A DNA stretch of 64,000 bases from Streptomyces sp. R41. GTDB taxonomy: Bacteria > Actinomycetota > Actinomycetes > Streptomycetales > Streptomycetaceae. The position numbers and the translations under genes were made by a program. The notes under the pieces were generated by a model. It did not search any database and was not told where the DNA came from. It saw nothing but the letters and a program-made list of their open reading frames with translations. Numbering within the stretch: position 1 is the stretch's first letter; each line of letters starts with the position of its first letter. The stretch is taken from the NCBI RefSeq assembly GCF_041053055.1, contig NZ_CP163443.1:2232001-2296000 (forward strand), in the 5' to 3' direction. Shown piece after piece: positions 35,285-44,700 of the stretch.

Positions 35285-36331
35285 ATGGAGACCAGCACCG
35301 AGGGCGTCGCGGAGACGGGCAGCGACGACAGCGCCGGGGCCGCCGTGCCGGCTGAGCGGCCAGAGGCCGTCGAGGCAGAGCCGACCCAAGCCGTCGCAGC
35401 CGAGCCGGCCGAAGCCGTCGAAGCCGTCGAAGCCGTCGCGACCATAGCGGCCGCACCGGCCGCACGGGCCGCCGCGCCCGCCGTGCCGCCCGCGTCCCTG
35501 TCGCCCTCGCGTGCCAGTGACTTCATGCAGTGCCCGCTGCTCTACCGGTTCCGGGTGATCGACAAGCTGCCGGAGAAGCCGAGCGAGGCGGCGACGCGCG
35601 GCACGCTGGTGCACGCGGTCCTCGAGCGGCTCTTCGACGCACCGGCGACGGAGCGGACGGCGCCGCGCGCCAAATCACTGATCCCCGGGCAGTGGGACCG
35701 GCTGCGGGAGACCAAGCCGGAGGTCGTGGAGCTGTTCGCCGACGACCCGGAGGGCGAGCGGCTGGCGCGCTGGCTGACCGAGGCCGAGCGGCTGGTGGAG
35801 CGCTGGTTCACGCTGGAGGACCCGACCCGGCTGGAACCGGCCGAGCGGGAGCTGTTCGTCGAGGCGCAGCTCGACTCCGGGCTCAAGCTGCGCGGCATCA
35901 TCGACCGGGTCGACGTGGCGCCGACGGGCGAGGTCCGGATCGTCGACTACAAGACGGGCAAGGCGCCACGGCCCGAGTACGCCGAAGGCGCCCTGTTCCA
36001 GATGAAGTTCTACGCCCTGGTGGTGTGGCGGCTGAAGCGGGTGGTCCCGCGCCGGCTCCAGCTCGTCTATCTCGGCAGCGGTGACGTGCTGACGTACGAC
36101 CCGGTGATCGCGGACCTGGAGCGGATCGAGCGCAAGCTGCTCGCCCTGTGGGACGCGATCCGGCAAGCCACCGAGACCGGTGACTGGCGGCCCCGGCCCA
36201 CCAAGCTGTGCGGCTGGTGCGACCACCAAGCGGTATGTCCTGAATTCGGCGGTACTCCCCCGCCGTATCCGCTCCCGGTCAGGGCGCTGGAGTCCGGTGG
36301 TGACGAGCAGGGCAGAATGGGGCCGGACTAG
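35285..36331 (+). CDS. RecB-like PD-(D/E)XK nuclease with probable Fe-S cluster
   Basis: A 348-residue nuclease of the PD-(D/E)XK (Cas4/RecB) family. The N-terminal 70 residues are Ala/Glu/Val-rich with short repeats (AVEAVEAV) and probably disordered. The catalytic core has LVHAVLERLF, GIIDRVD and VDYKTGK. C83 (FMQCPLLYRF) and three cysteines near the end (LCGWCDHQAVC) form the usual four-ligand iron-sulfur clamp. It likely acts in DNA repair as a 5' or 3' exonuclease. The response regulator gene starts 14 nt downstream. Confidence 0.92.
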   Translation: METSTEGVAETGSDDSAGAAVPAERPEAVEAEPTQAVAAEPAEAVEAVEAVATIAAAPAARAAAPAVPPASLSPSRASDFMQCPLLYRFRVIDKLPEKPSEAATRGTLVHAVLERLFDAPATERTAPRAKSLIPGQWDRLRETKPEVVELFADDPEGERLARWLTEAERLVERWFTLEDPTRLEPAERELFVEAQLDSGLKLRGIIDRVDVAPTGEVRIVDYKTGKAPRPEYAEGALFQMKFYALVVWRLKRVVPRRLQLVYLGSGDVLTYDPVIADLERIERKLLALWDAIRQATETGDWRPRPTKLCGWCDHQAVCPEFGGTPPPYPLPVRALESGGDEQGRMGPD

Positions 36332-36345
36332 CGAAGGAGACTTAC

Positions 36346-37017
36346 GTGGCCATCCGTGTCCTACTGGTCGACGACCAGCCGCTACTGCGTACCGGCTTCC
36401 GGATGATCCTGGAGGCGGAGCAGGACCTTGCGGTCGTCGGCGAGGCCGGTGACGGTCTCCAGGCACTCGACCAAGTACGTGCCCTGCAGCCCGATGTGGT
36501 TCTGATGGACATCCGTATGCCGCGGATGGACGGTGTCGAGGCGACCCGGCAGATCACCGGCCCCGGCCGGGACGGTCCGGCGAAGGTGCTCGTCCTGACC
36601 ACCTTCGACCTCGACGAGTACGTGGTCGAGGCGCTGCGCGCGGGCGCCAGCGGCTTCCTCCTCAAGGACGCGCCCGCCAATGAGCTGGTGCAGGCGATCC
36701 GGGTGGTCGCGGCGGGGGAGGCGATGCTCGCGCCGAGCATCACGCGTCGGCTGCTCGACAAATACGCGGGCCATCTGCCCTCCGGCGACGAGCCGGTTCC
36801 GGACACGCTGCACACGTTGACCGAGCGTGAGGTCGAGGTGCTGAAGCTGGTGGCGCGCGGTCTGTCGAACGCGGAGATCGCGGCCGACCTGTTCGTCAGC
36901 GAGACCACGGTCAAGACGCATGTGGGTCACGTCCTGACCAAGCTGGGGCTGCGCGACCGGGTGCAGGCCGCGGTGTACGCGTACGAGAGCGGGTTGGTGC
37001 GCCCCGGCGCGCAGTAG
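36346..37017 (+). CDS. NarL/LuxR-type response regulator (orphan)
   Basis: A 223-residue regulator: receiver domain (LLVDDQP, phospho-acceptor D55 in VVLMDIRMPRMDG, LTTFDLDEYV, FLLKDAP) and a C-terminal LuxR helix-turn-helix (LTEREVEVLKLVARGLSNAEIA, SETTVKTHVGHVLTKLGL). The GTG start is preceded by GAAGGAGA. No histidine kinase is adjacent, so it is an orphan or pairs with a distant sensor. Possibly cotranscribed with the nuclease gene. Confidence 0.95.
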   Translation: MAIRVLLVDDQPLLRTGFRMILEAEQDLAVVGEAGDGLQALDQVRALQPDVVLMDIRMPRMDGVEATRQITGPGRDGPAKVLVLTTFDLDEYVVEALRAGASGFLLKDAPANELVQAIRVVAAGEAMLAPSITRRLLDKYAGHLPSGDEPVPDTLHTLTEREVEVLKLVARGLSNAEIAADLFVSETTVKTHVGHVLTKLGLRDRVQAAVYAYESGLVRPGAQ

Positions 37018-37033
37018 CCCACCACAGCACACG

Positions 37034-37073
37034 CGTTGAGGGCGCCCCCTTCTGGAAGGGGGCGCCCTCAACG
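37034..37073. terminator. Bidirectional terminator, 18-bp perfect stem
   Basis: CGTTGAGGGCGCCCCCTT pairs exactly with the sequence after loop CTGG. It lies between the convergent response regulator (+) and peptide-binding protein (-) genes. Confidence 0.85.
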
Positions 37074-37088
37074 TACGTACAGGGGTGG

Positions 37089-38678
37089 TCAGCCCTTGCT
37101 GATCTCCCAGAAGCGGAACACGGTCGAGGCGTCGAGGCAGTACTCCAGGCCGTAGACGTTGTCGCGGACGACGGCGTACTGCTTGGCCTGCCAGATCGGG
37201 ATGACCGGCAGTTCGTCGGCCACGAGGTCCTGGAGCGTGCCGTAGTCGGTGTCCGTCGCGGAGCGGTCGCTCTCGGCGGCCGTCCTCGGGATGAGCTGCC
37301 CGGTGATCGTGCTGTTGGAGAAGTTGTTGCTCAGCACGTTGCCCTTGCCGAAGAAGGGGGCCGTGAAGTTGTCCGGGTCCGGGTAGTCGGGCACCCAACC
37401 CTTCACGTACACGCCGTACTTGCCCTTGGCGATGTCCGCCTCGTACTGGTCGAAGGCGACGGACTTCACGGTCGCGTCGAAGAGCCCGCTGGCGTTGAGC
37501 TGCTTGGCGATCGCCTTGAACTCCGCGTCGGTGGACGGGCCGTAGCGCGACGGTGTCGACCAGAGGGTCAGCTTCACCTTGCCGGTGATGCCCTCGGCCC
37601 GCAGCGCGGCCTCGGCCTTGGACTTCGAGGGGCGGGCGCCGTAGGTGTCGAAGAAGGACGTGTTGTGGCCCGTGATACCGGCCGGGATGATCGAGTAGAG
37701 CGGCGTCGCCGTGTCGTCGTAGACCTCGTTGACCAGGGCCTCGCGGTCGAGCAGATAGGCGATGGCCTTGCGCACGCCGAGCTTGCCGGCGACCGGGTCG
37801 TCCATGTTGAAGACCAGGTGCTGCACCTCGGCGCTGCTGCCCTCGACGACGTTGATGCCCAGGCCGGTGGAGGCGTTGTTCTCGATGTCGCTGATGTCGT
37901 CGGCGGCGAGGCCTCGGTAGGCGACGTCGATCTCGTCGTTCGTCAGCGCGTTCTTCAGGGCGGCCTGGTCGCCGTGGAAGAACTTCAGGGTCACGCCGGA
38001 GTTCTGCACCTTGGCGGTGCCCTTGTAGCTGTCGTTGACCGAGAAGACGGCCTTGTCCTTGCTGAAGGACTCCAGCTTGTAGGGGCCCGAGCCGACCGCT
38101 CCGTCGTCCTTGCGCAGTCCGTCGGCGGAGTACTGCTGGTGGTCCACGATCGAGCCGGCGCCGGAGGCGATCTTGCTCGGGAAGGTGGCGTCGGCGTACT
38201 TGAGGTGGAAGACGACGGTCTTGGCATCCGGCGTCTCCACCGTGCCGAGCATGGGGAACATGATCGCGGGACCGGCGTCGTCGTCGATCTTCAGCATGCG
38301 GTCGAAGGAGAACTTCACGTCCTTCGAGGTGAGCTCGTCACCGTTGCTGAACTTCAGCCCGTCCTGCAGCGTGCACTTGTACACCTTGGTCTGGGTGTCC
38401 GTGAAAGCGCACTCCTTTGCGGCCTCGGGTTCCGGCTCGGTGCCGCCCTTGGGGAAGCTCAGCAACGACTGGAAGACGTTGTTGAACAACAGCCAGGAGC
38501 CGGGGTCGTAGCCGGACGCCGGGTCGGTGGCCAGGACGTCGTCGGACATCCCCATGACCACGGAGGAGCCGCTGTCCCCTGCGTCGCCCGTGTCGGAGCC
38601 GCATCCGGTGAGAAGGCCGGAGGCCAGCCCCGCCACGATCGGCAGGACTGGCCACTGGTTGCGCATGTTCACGTGCAT
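37089..38678 (-). CDS. Family 5 peptide/nickel-type ABC substrate-binding lipoprotein (1)
   Basis: 529 residues with a lipoprotein signal (MRNQWPVLPIVAGLASGLLTGC, lipobox LTGC); the ATG four codons upstream is also possible. The family 5 (DppA/OppA) fold is seen in AKECAFTDTQTKVYKC, LKFSNGDELTSKDVKFSFDR, GSGPYKLESFSKDKAVF and VYVKGWVPDYPDPDNF. It would capture oligopeptides or similar at the outer membrane face. It is a close paralogue of the next gene and 60 nt downstream of it. No permease or ATPase genes are present. Confidence 0.92.
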   Translation of the reverse strand: MHVNMRNQWPVLPIVAGLASGLLTGCGSDTGDAGDSGSSVVMGMSDDVLATDPASGYDPGSWLLFNNVFQSLLSFPKGGTEPEPEAAKECAFTDTQTKVYKCTLQDGLKFSNGDELTSKDVKFSFDRMLKIDDDAGPAIMFPMLGTVETPDAKTVVFHLKYADATFPSKIASGAGSIVDHQQYSADGLRKDDGAVGSGPYKLESFSKDKAVFSVNDSYKGTAKVQNSGVTLKFFHGDQAALKNALTNDEIDVAYRGLAADDISDIENNASTGLGINVVEGSSAEVQHLVFNMDDPVAGKLGVRKAIAYLLDREALVNEVYDDTATPLYSIIPAGITGHNTSFFDTYGARPSKSKAEAALRAEGITGKVKLTLWSTPSRYGPSTDAEFKAIAKQLNASGLFDATVKSVAFDQYEADIAKGKYGVYVKGWVPDYPDPDNFTAPFFGKGNVLSNNFSNSTITGQLIPRTAAESDRSATDTDYGTLQDLVADELPVIPIWQAKQYAVVRDNVYGLEYCLDASTVFRFWEISKG

Positions 38679-38738
38679 GTGCCTTGTCGTCGGGTCTCGG
38701 ACCCCGGGGCAGTCCCAGCCCCGGGGCGGGGAGATCGG

Positions 38739-40340
38739 TCAGCCGATGCCGCGGCCGAGCTCCCACAGCTGGAGGGTCGAGGAGGAGTTGAGCGCCCACT
38801 CGGCACCGGTGATGTCGTCCCGCGCGGCGATGTACTGCTTGCCCTGCCACAGGGGCAGCAGCGGGACGTCGTCGGCCACGATGTCCTGGATGTCCGTGAG
38901 GCTCTTCGACGCGGTGAGGCGGTCGGCCTCACGCCGGGACTCCGGGATCAGGTTGTTGATGATGTTCTTGTTCGTGTACGGCGACTTGAGGAAGTTGTCC
39001 TTGTCGAGGAACGGCGCCAGGTAGTTGTCGGCGTCCGGGAAGTCGGGGAACCAGCCCATGCCCCAGACGTCGTAGTCGCCCGCCCGCTCGGCCGGGACGA
39101 ACTTGTCCCAGGTCGTGCCGGTGATGCTGACATCGAACAGGCCGCTGGAGTTGAGCTGCTTCTTCAGCACCTCGAACTCCTGCTTGGTGGCCGCGCCGTA
39201 GTGGTCGGTCGTGTAGTGCAGGGTGACCTTGACCGGGGTGGTGATGTTGGCGCTCGCCAGCAGCGACTTGGCCCTGCTGACGCTCGGGTCCCCGTACTTG
39301 TTGAAGAACGAGTTGGAGTGGCCGGTGATGGTGGCCGGGACCATCGAGTAGAGCGGCTCGGCCTGCGAGCCGTACACCTTGGCGATGAGTTCGCCGCGGT
39401 TGACGATCTGCGCCATGGCCTGGCGGACGGCCCGGGTCTTCACCGTCGGGGCGTCGGTGTTGAAGGCCAGGTAGCGGATCTCCAGGCCGGGCATCTCGAC
39501 CAGGTCGATCTTGCTGTCCGTGGCGCTGCCGAGCTTGTTGATCTGGGCCGGCGTCATCGAGCGGTTCATCAGGTCGATGTCGCCCTTTTCGAGCGCGGCG
39601 CCCATGGCATCGGCGCTCTCGAAGGAGCGCATCTCGACCTTGGAGTTCTTCACCTTCAACTGACCCTCGTAGTTCGGGTTCTTGGTGAAGACAGCCTTGA
39701 CGATCGCGTCGTCCTTGACCTCGGTCTCGAGGGTGTACGGTCCGGAACCGTCCACCGAGAAGCCGTCGCGCAGCTTGCCCTTCTCGTAATCGTCGGGGTT
39801 GACGATGCCGGCGACCGGGGTCGACAGCTTGAACGGGAAGGTGGCGTCCGCGGTCTTGAGGTGGAAGATCACCTCGCGGTCGCCCTGCGTCTCGACGGTG
39901 TCGATGGTGGACAGCAGCGCGAACACACCACTGTCGGCCTTGAGCGACAGCGCGCGGTCGATGGAGAACTTGACGTCCTTCGCCGTAACGGGGTCGCCGT
40001 TGGAGAACTTCAGGCCCTTGCGCAGGGTGCACGCGTAGCGCTCGTTGCCGGTGTCGGTGAAGCCGCACTTCTCGGCGGCCTCGGGCTCCGGCTCACCGTC
40101 GCCGCGCGGCTGGACCATCAGGGTCTGCACGGTCTGGCGGAGGATGTTCCAGGTGCCGACGTCGTACGCGTATGCCGGGTCGAGGGGAGCCGGGGCATCC
40201 TTCGACGCTGTGAACCGGTCCGTGGTGCCGACAACGATGGCATCGCCGCTGTTGCTCCCGCTGTCCGACCCACCACAGGCGGCGAGCACGGGGGCGAGCA
40301 GGCCGACCACGGCCGGCAGCACCAAAGTCTTGCGGTTCAT
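38739..40340 (-). CDS. Family 5 peptide/nickel-type ABC substrate-binding lipoprotein (2)
   Basis: 533 residues from MNRKTLVLPAVVGLLAPVL, lipobox LAAC followed by GGSDSGSN. Same domain landmarks as its neighbour: CTLRKGLKFSNGDPVTAKDV, DGSGPYTLETEVKDDAIV, DVWGMGWFPDFPDADNY and PLLPLWQGKQYIAARDD. The pair clearly arose by duplication. Without its own permease it must use a distant ABC core or act as a sensor or scavenger. The upstream 420-bp region holds a candidate Crp site and a GNRA-type hairpin. Confidence 0.92.
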   Translation of the reverse strand: MNRKTLVLPAVVGLLAPVLAACGGSDSGSNSGDAIVVGTTDRFTASKDAPAPLDPAYAYDVGTWNILRQTVQTLMVQPRGDGEPEPEAAEKCGFTDTGNERYACTLRKGLKFSNGDPVTAKDVKFSIDRALSLKADSGVFALLSTIDTVETQGDREVIFHLKTADATFPFKLSTPVAGIVNPDDYEKGKLRDGFSVDGSGPYTLETEVKDDAIVKAVFTKNPNYEGQLKVKNSKVEMRSFESADAMGAALEKGDIDLMNRSMTPAQINKLGSATDSKIDLVEMPGLEIRYLAFNTDAPTVKTRAVRQAMAQIVNRGELIAKVYGSQAEPLYSMVPATITGHSNSFFNKYGDPSVSRAKSLLASANITTPVKVTLHYTTDHYGAATKQEFEVLKKQLNSSGLFDVSITGTTWDKFVPAERAGDYDVWGMGWFPDFPDADNYLAPFLDKDNFLKSPYTNKNIINNLIPESRREADRLTASKSLTDIQDIVADDVPLLPLWQGKQYIAARDDITGAEWALNSSSTLQLWELGRGIG

Positions 40341-40761
40341 GCTCGAGTTTCTCCAGAGCTGTCGAGTCCGTGTACCCGGCATGCAGGGGTGTCGCTGCGG
40401 ATCACGGGGTTGTGGCGATGTTCTCGCGATGAGATTAGTCCGCACCACCAGGACAGCTCACAGGGACCGGAGTTGAGTTTCCATCACGCTGCGAAACCGG
40501 GCGCGGACACACCGATAACCCGACAGCGGAAGGATTCGTACAGCGTTCCACCAATCGGGACACAAGGACACGTCCACCACCCCCGAAAGGGGGGTAAGGG
40601 CACACATCGACCCCGATGTCGACCCCCTGTCGGGTGACGAACGTCACACCCTCAACTGGGTTGGCGAGTACCGGAATTCGGCCATCCGCCGGCGATCGAA
40701 TTCCCCGAGGCGGCTCTCTCCCGCTTTTCCGCGCATTCGGTCATGCACGCTGGGTGAACGC
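40341..40761. other. Upstream region of the binding-protein genes
   Basis: 421 bp without a gene. It includes a small hairpin CCCCC GAAA GGGGG (about 40580-40595) and a Crp-like palindrome at 40634-40647. The leftward promoter of the lipoprotein genes should lie here. Confidence 0.6.
40634..40647. promoter_or_regulatory. Candidate Crp binding site
   Basis: GTGACGAACGTCAC is a perfect palindrome and fits the motif GTG(N)6GNCAC described for Streptomyces Crp. It is about 294 bp upstream of the lipoprotein start, rather far for direct activation, unless the promoter lies near 40600. Confidence 0.4.
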
Positions 40762-41463
40762 CTAGCGCATTTCCGTCATCAAGCCGCGTAGAAAAGGCAG
40801 GTCGACCTCTTCGAGAGACGTCACCACCGTGCGCCGGGCGGCCGGGGCGATGGGCGCGACCGAGGGTACGGCGACCACCTGGCAGCCCGCGGCCTCGGCG
40901 GCCGCGACGCCCGTGGCGGTGTCCTCGATGACGGCACAACGGGCCGGATGCGCGCCGAGCCCGGCGGCCGCGAGCAGATACGGGTCGGGGTACGGCTTGG
41001 TCCGTGTCACCTCGTCGCCCGCGACGGTCAGCGCGAAGTACTGGGGGCCGACCGAGCTCAGCACGCGGTCGATGATCCGCCGGTGCGAGGCGGAGACCAG
41101 GGCGGTGGGGATCTCGTGCGCCGCCAGCTCGGCGAGGAGTCTGGCCGCGCCCGGCATCAGCGGCAGCGAGCGGCCGATCCGGTCCTCGAACCCGTCGTTG
41201 AGCAGCACGGTCAGCTCGGCCAGGGTGATGTCGGCTCCGGTGGCCTCGATGAGGAATCCGGCACTGCGGGTCATGGGGCCGCCCACCACCACATGGCGCC
41301 AGGACTCGTCGAGGGCGTGGCCGAGGGCCTTGAAGACGTCGACCTCGACGTCCCACCAGAAGCCCTCGGTGTCCACCAGAGTGCCGTCCATGTCGAGGAG
41401 CACGGCCTCCAGGGCAGAGCCTTCGGCCGTACGGGTACCGAGCGCGGGGACCGTACTGGTCAT
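40762..41463 (-). CDS. HAD-superfamily phosphatase, beta-phosphoglucomutase-like
   Basis: A 233-residue HAD hydrolase. Motif I DMDGTLVD (D24, D26), motif II in ALVSASHRR, motif III Lys in RTKPYPDPYLLAA, and motif IV in CAVIEDTATGVAAA. A helical cap follows motif I, as in phosphatases of sugar phosphates. The start MTSTVPALGT follows AAGGAGG. Substrate unknown. A hairpin with T-tract stands between it and metH, upstream. Confidence 0.92.
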   Translation of the reverse strand: MTSTVPALGTRTAEGSALEAVLLDMDGTLVDTEGFWWDVEVDVFKALGHALDESWRHVVVGGPMTRSAGFLIEATGADITLAELTVLLNDGFEDRIGRSLPLMPGAARLLAELAAHEIPTALVSASHRRIIDRVLSSVGPQYFALTVAGDEVTRTKPYPDPYLLAAAGLGAHPARCAVIEDTATGVAAAEAAGCQVVAVPSVAPIAPAARRTVVTSLEEVDLPFLRGLMTEMR

Positions 41464-41489
41464 CCGGGCGCACCTCCTTGAGGGACGAT

Positions 41490-41530
41490 CAGGCCGGTTG
41501 CCCTTTTTTGGCAAAGGGGCAACCGGCCTG
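41490..41530 (-). terminator. Hairpin between metH and the HAD gene
   Basis: About 17-bp stem (CAGGCCGGTTGCCC with complement, one bulged G) around TTTGGC, containing an A-rich/T-rich inner part. It can end the metH transcript or act in the HAD leader, 27 nt before that start. Confidence 0.65.
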
Positions 41531-41561
41531 CAGTGGACCGACCAGTGTACGACGTATCCGA

Positions 41562-41737
41562 TCAGCGCGCGTGCCGGTACTTCTCAGGGCGCGTCGCGCT
41601 ACGCCTCAGGGCACCTCTCGGTACGTCTCAGCGCGCGTCGCGGCACATGTCAGCACGCGTCGACGTACTTTCTCAGCGCCGTCGGCGTACTTCTCATCGT
41701 CCTTCACCGTGCGTCTCAGCGCGCGTTGAAGTACTTC
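41562..41737 (-). repeat. Eight ~22-bp tandem repeats extending from the metH 3' end
   Basis: Units start at 41562, 41584, 41606, 41628, 41650, 41673, 41694 and 41716 (lengths 22,22,22,22,23,21,22,22). Every unit begins TCA on the plus strand, which is TGA on the coding strand; consensus TCAGCGCGCGTCGCGGTACTTC has 22 positions with decay. The unit at 41716-41737 is the metH terminus (AKYFNAR then stop); the other seven lie after the gene. Confidence 0.9.
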
Positions 41738-44700
41738 GCCTCGGGGTGGTGGATCACGATCGCGTCCGTGGACTGCTCCGGGTGGAGCTGGAACTCCTCC
41801 GAGAGGTGGACGCCGATGCGCTCCGGCTCGAGGAGGCGGGCGATCTTGGCCCGGTCCTCCAGGTTGGGGCAGGCGCCGTAGCCGAGCGAGAAGCGGGCGC
41901 CACGGTACTTGAGGTCGAACATGTCCTCGATGGCGACCGGGTCCTCACCGGCGAAGCCCAGCTCCGAACGCACGCGCGCGTGCCAGTACTCGGCCAGCGC
42001 TTCCGCCAACTGCACCGAGAGGCCGTGCAGTTCGAGGTAGTCGCGGTACGAGTTCGACTCGAAGAGCTTGGCGGTCTCCTCGCCGATCCGCGAGCCGACG
42101 GTGACGACCTGGAGGCCGACGACGTCCCTCTCACCGGACTCCTCCGGCCGGAAGAAGTCGGCCAGGCAGAGCCGGCGGCCGCGGCGCTGGCGCGGGAAGG
42201 TGAAGCGGGTGCGTTCATTGCCCTGCTCGTCCAGGATGATCAGGTCGTCATCCTTGGACACGCACGGGAAGTAGCCGTAGACCACGGCCGCCTCCAGCAG
42301 GTTCTCCGTCTGCAGCTTGTCCAGCAGCCCGCGCAGCCGCGGACGGCCCTCGGTCTCGACCAGTTCCTCGTACGTCGGCCCGTCGCCCGTGCGGGCCTGC
42401 TTGAGGCCCCACTGGCCCTTGAACAGGGCGCCCTCGTCCAGCCAGGAGGCGTACTCCTTGAGTTGGATGCCCTTGATGACGCGGGTGCCCCAGAACGGCG
42501 GCTTGGGCACGGGGTTGTCGACGGCGACGTCGGAGCGGACGTGGCCCTCCTCGGGGCGCTGCTCGACGACCGTGTCGGCCGAGGCGCGCACCCGGCGCTG
42601 CTTCAGCTCGGGCAGCACCGCTCCGGGCACCCCGCGCTTGACTCCGATCAGCGCGTCCATCAGGCGCAGGCCCTCGAAGGCGTCCCGGGCGTAGCGGACT
42701 TCGCCCTGGTAGATCTCGTACAGGTCCTGCTCGACATATGCCCGGGTCAGCGCCGCCCCGCCGAGGATGACGGGGTAGTCCGCCGAGAGGCCGCGCTGGT
42801 TCAGCTCCTCCAGGTTCTCCTTCATGATCACCGTGGACTTGACCAGGAGTCCGGACATGCCGATGACGTCGGCCCGGTGCTCCTCGGCGGCTTCCAGGAT
42901 CGCGGAGACCGGCTGCTTGATGCCGAGGTTGACGACGTTGTAGCCGTTGTTGGACAGGATGATGTCGACGAGGTTCTTGCCGATGTCGTGGACGTCACCG
43001 CGCACGGTGGCGAGCACGATGGTGCCCTTGCCCTCGGCGTCCGACTTCTCCATGTGCGGTTCGAGGTAGGCGACGGCCGCCTTCATGACCTCGGCGGACT
43101 GGAGCACGAACGGCAGCTGCATCTGCCCGGATCCGAAGAGCTCGCCGACGACCTTCATGCCGTCGAGGAGCGTCTCGTTGACGATGTCGAGCGCGGGCCG
43201 GTCCTGGAGCGCCGTGTCGAGGTCCGCCTCCAGACCGTTCTTCTCGCCGTCGATGATCCGCCGCTTCAGCCGCTCGTCCAGCGGCAGTGCGGCCAGTTCC
43301 TCGGCCTTGCCCGCCTTCAGCGACTTGGTGGTGGCGCCCTCGAACAGGGCCATCAGCTTCTGCAGCGGGTCGTAGCCCTCGGAGCGCCGGTCGTAGATGA
43401 GGTCCAGAGCCGTCTGCACCTGCTCCTCGTCGAAGCGGGCGATCGGCAGGATCTTCGACGCGTGCACGATCGCCGAGTCCAGGCCCGCCTTGACGCACTC
43501 GTCGAGGAAGACCGAGTTGAGCAGGATGCGGGCGGCCGGGTTGAGGCCGAAGGAGATGTTCGACAGGCCCAACGTGGTCTGCACGTCCGGGCGGCGGCGC
43601 TTCAGCTCGCGGATCGCCTCGATCGTCGCGATGCCGTCCTTGCGGGACTCCTCCTGACCCGTGCAGATGGTGAAGGTCAGGGTGTCGATGAGGATGTCCG
43701 ACTCGTGGATGCCCCAGTTCGTCGTCAGGTCCTCGATCAGCCGCTCGGCGATGGCGACCTTGGTCTCGACGGTACGGGCCTGGCCCTCCTCGTCGATGGT
43801 CAGCGCGATCAGCGCGGCGCCGTGCTCCTGCGCCAGACGGGTGACCTTGGCGAAGCGCGACTCCGGGCCGTCGCCGTCCTCGTAGTTGACGGAGTTGATG
43901 ACCGCGCGGCCGCCGAGCTTCTCCAGGCCCGCCCGGATGACGGCGACCTCGGTGGAGTCGAGGACGATCGGCAGCGTGGAGGCGGTGGCGAAGCGTCCGG
44001 CCAGCTCCTCCATGTCGGCCACGCCGTCGCGGCCCACGTAGTCGACGCACAGGTCGAGCATGTGCGCGCCCTCGCGGATCTGGTCGCGGGCCATCTCCAC
44101 GCAGTCGTCCCAGCGGCCGTCCAGCATGGCCTCGCGGAACTTCTTCGACCCGTTGGCGTTGGTGCGCTCGCCGATCGCCATATAGGCGGTGTCCTGGCGG
44201 AACGGGACGGTCTGGTAGAGGGAGGCGGCGCCGGGCTCGGGCTGCGGGTGCCGCTCGGGGGGCGTGACCCCGTTGACGCGCTCGACGACCTGGCGCAGGT
44301 GCTCGGGCGTCGTACCGCAGCAGCCGCCGATGAGGGAGAGGCCGTAGTCGCGTACGAAGTTCTCCTGGGCGTCGGCGAGCCCCTCCGCGTCGAGCGGGAA
44401 GTGGGCGCCGTCCTTGGTGAGGACCGGCAGACCGGCGTTCGGCATGCACAGCAGGGGGATGCGGGAGTGGCGGGTGAGGTAGCGCAGGTGCTCGCTCATC
44501 TCGGCCGGGCCCGTCGAGCAGTTCAGGCCGATCATGTCGATGCCGAGCGGTTCCAGGGCGGTCAGCGCAGCGCCGATCTCGGAGCCGAGGAGCATCGTGC
44601 CGGTCGTCTCGAAGGCCATCGAGACGAGCAGGGGGATGTCGACGCCGGTCGCCTCCATGGCGCGCCGGGCGCCCAGGACCGAGGACTTCGTCTGGAGCAG

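Noticed and set aside
37665..40637. 990-codon frame antisense to the two binding lipoproteins
   Set aside because: Shadow frame with Val/Gly/Leu repeats from the complement of conserved genes.
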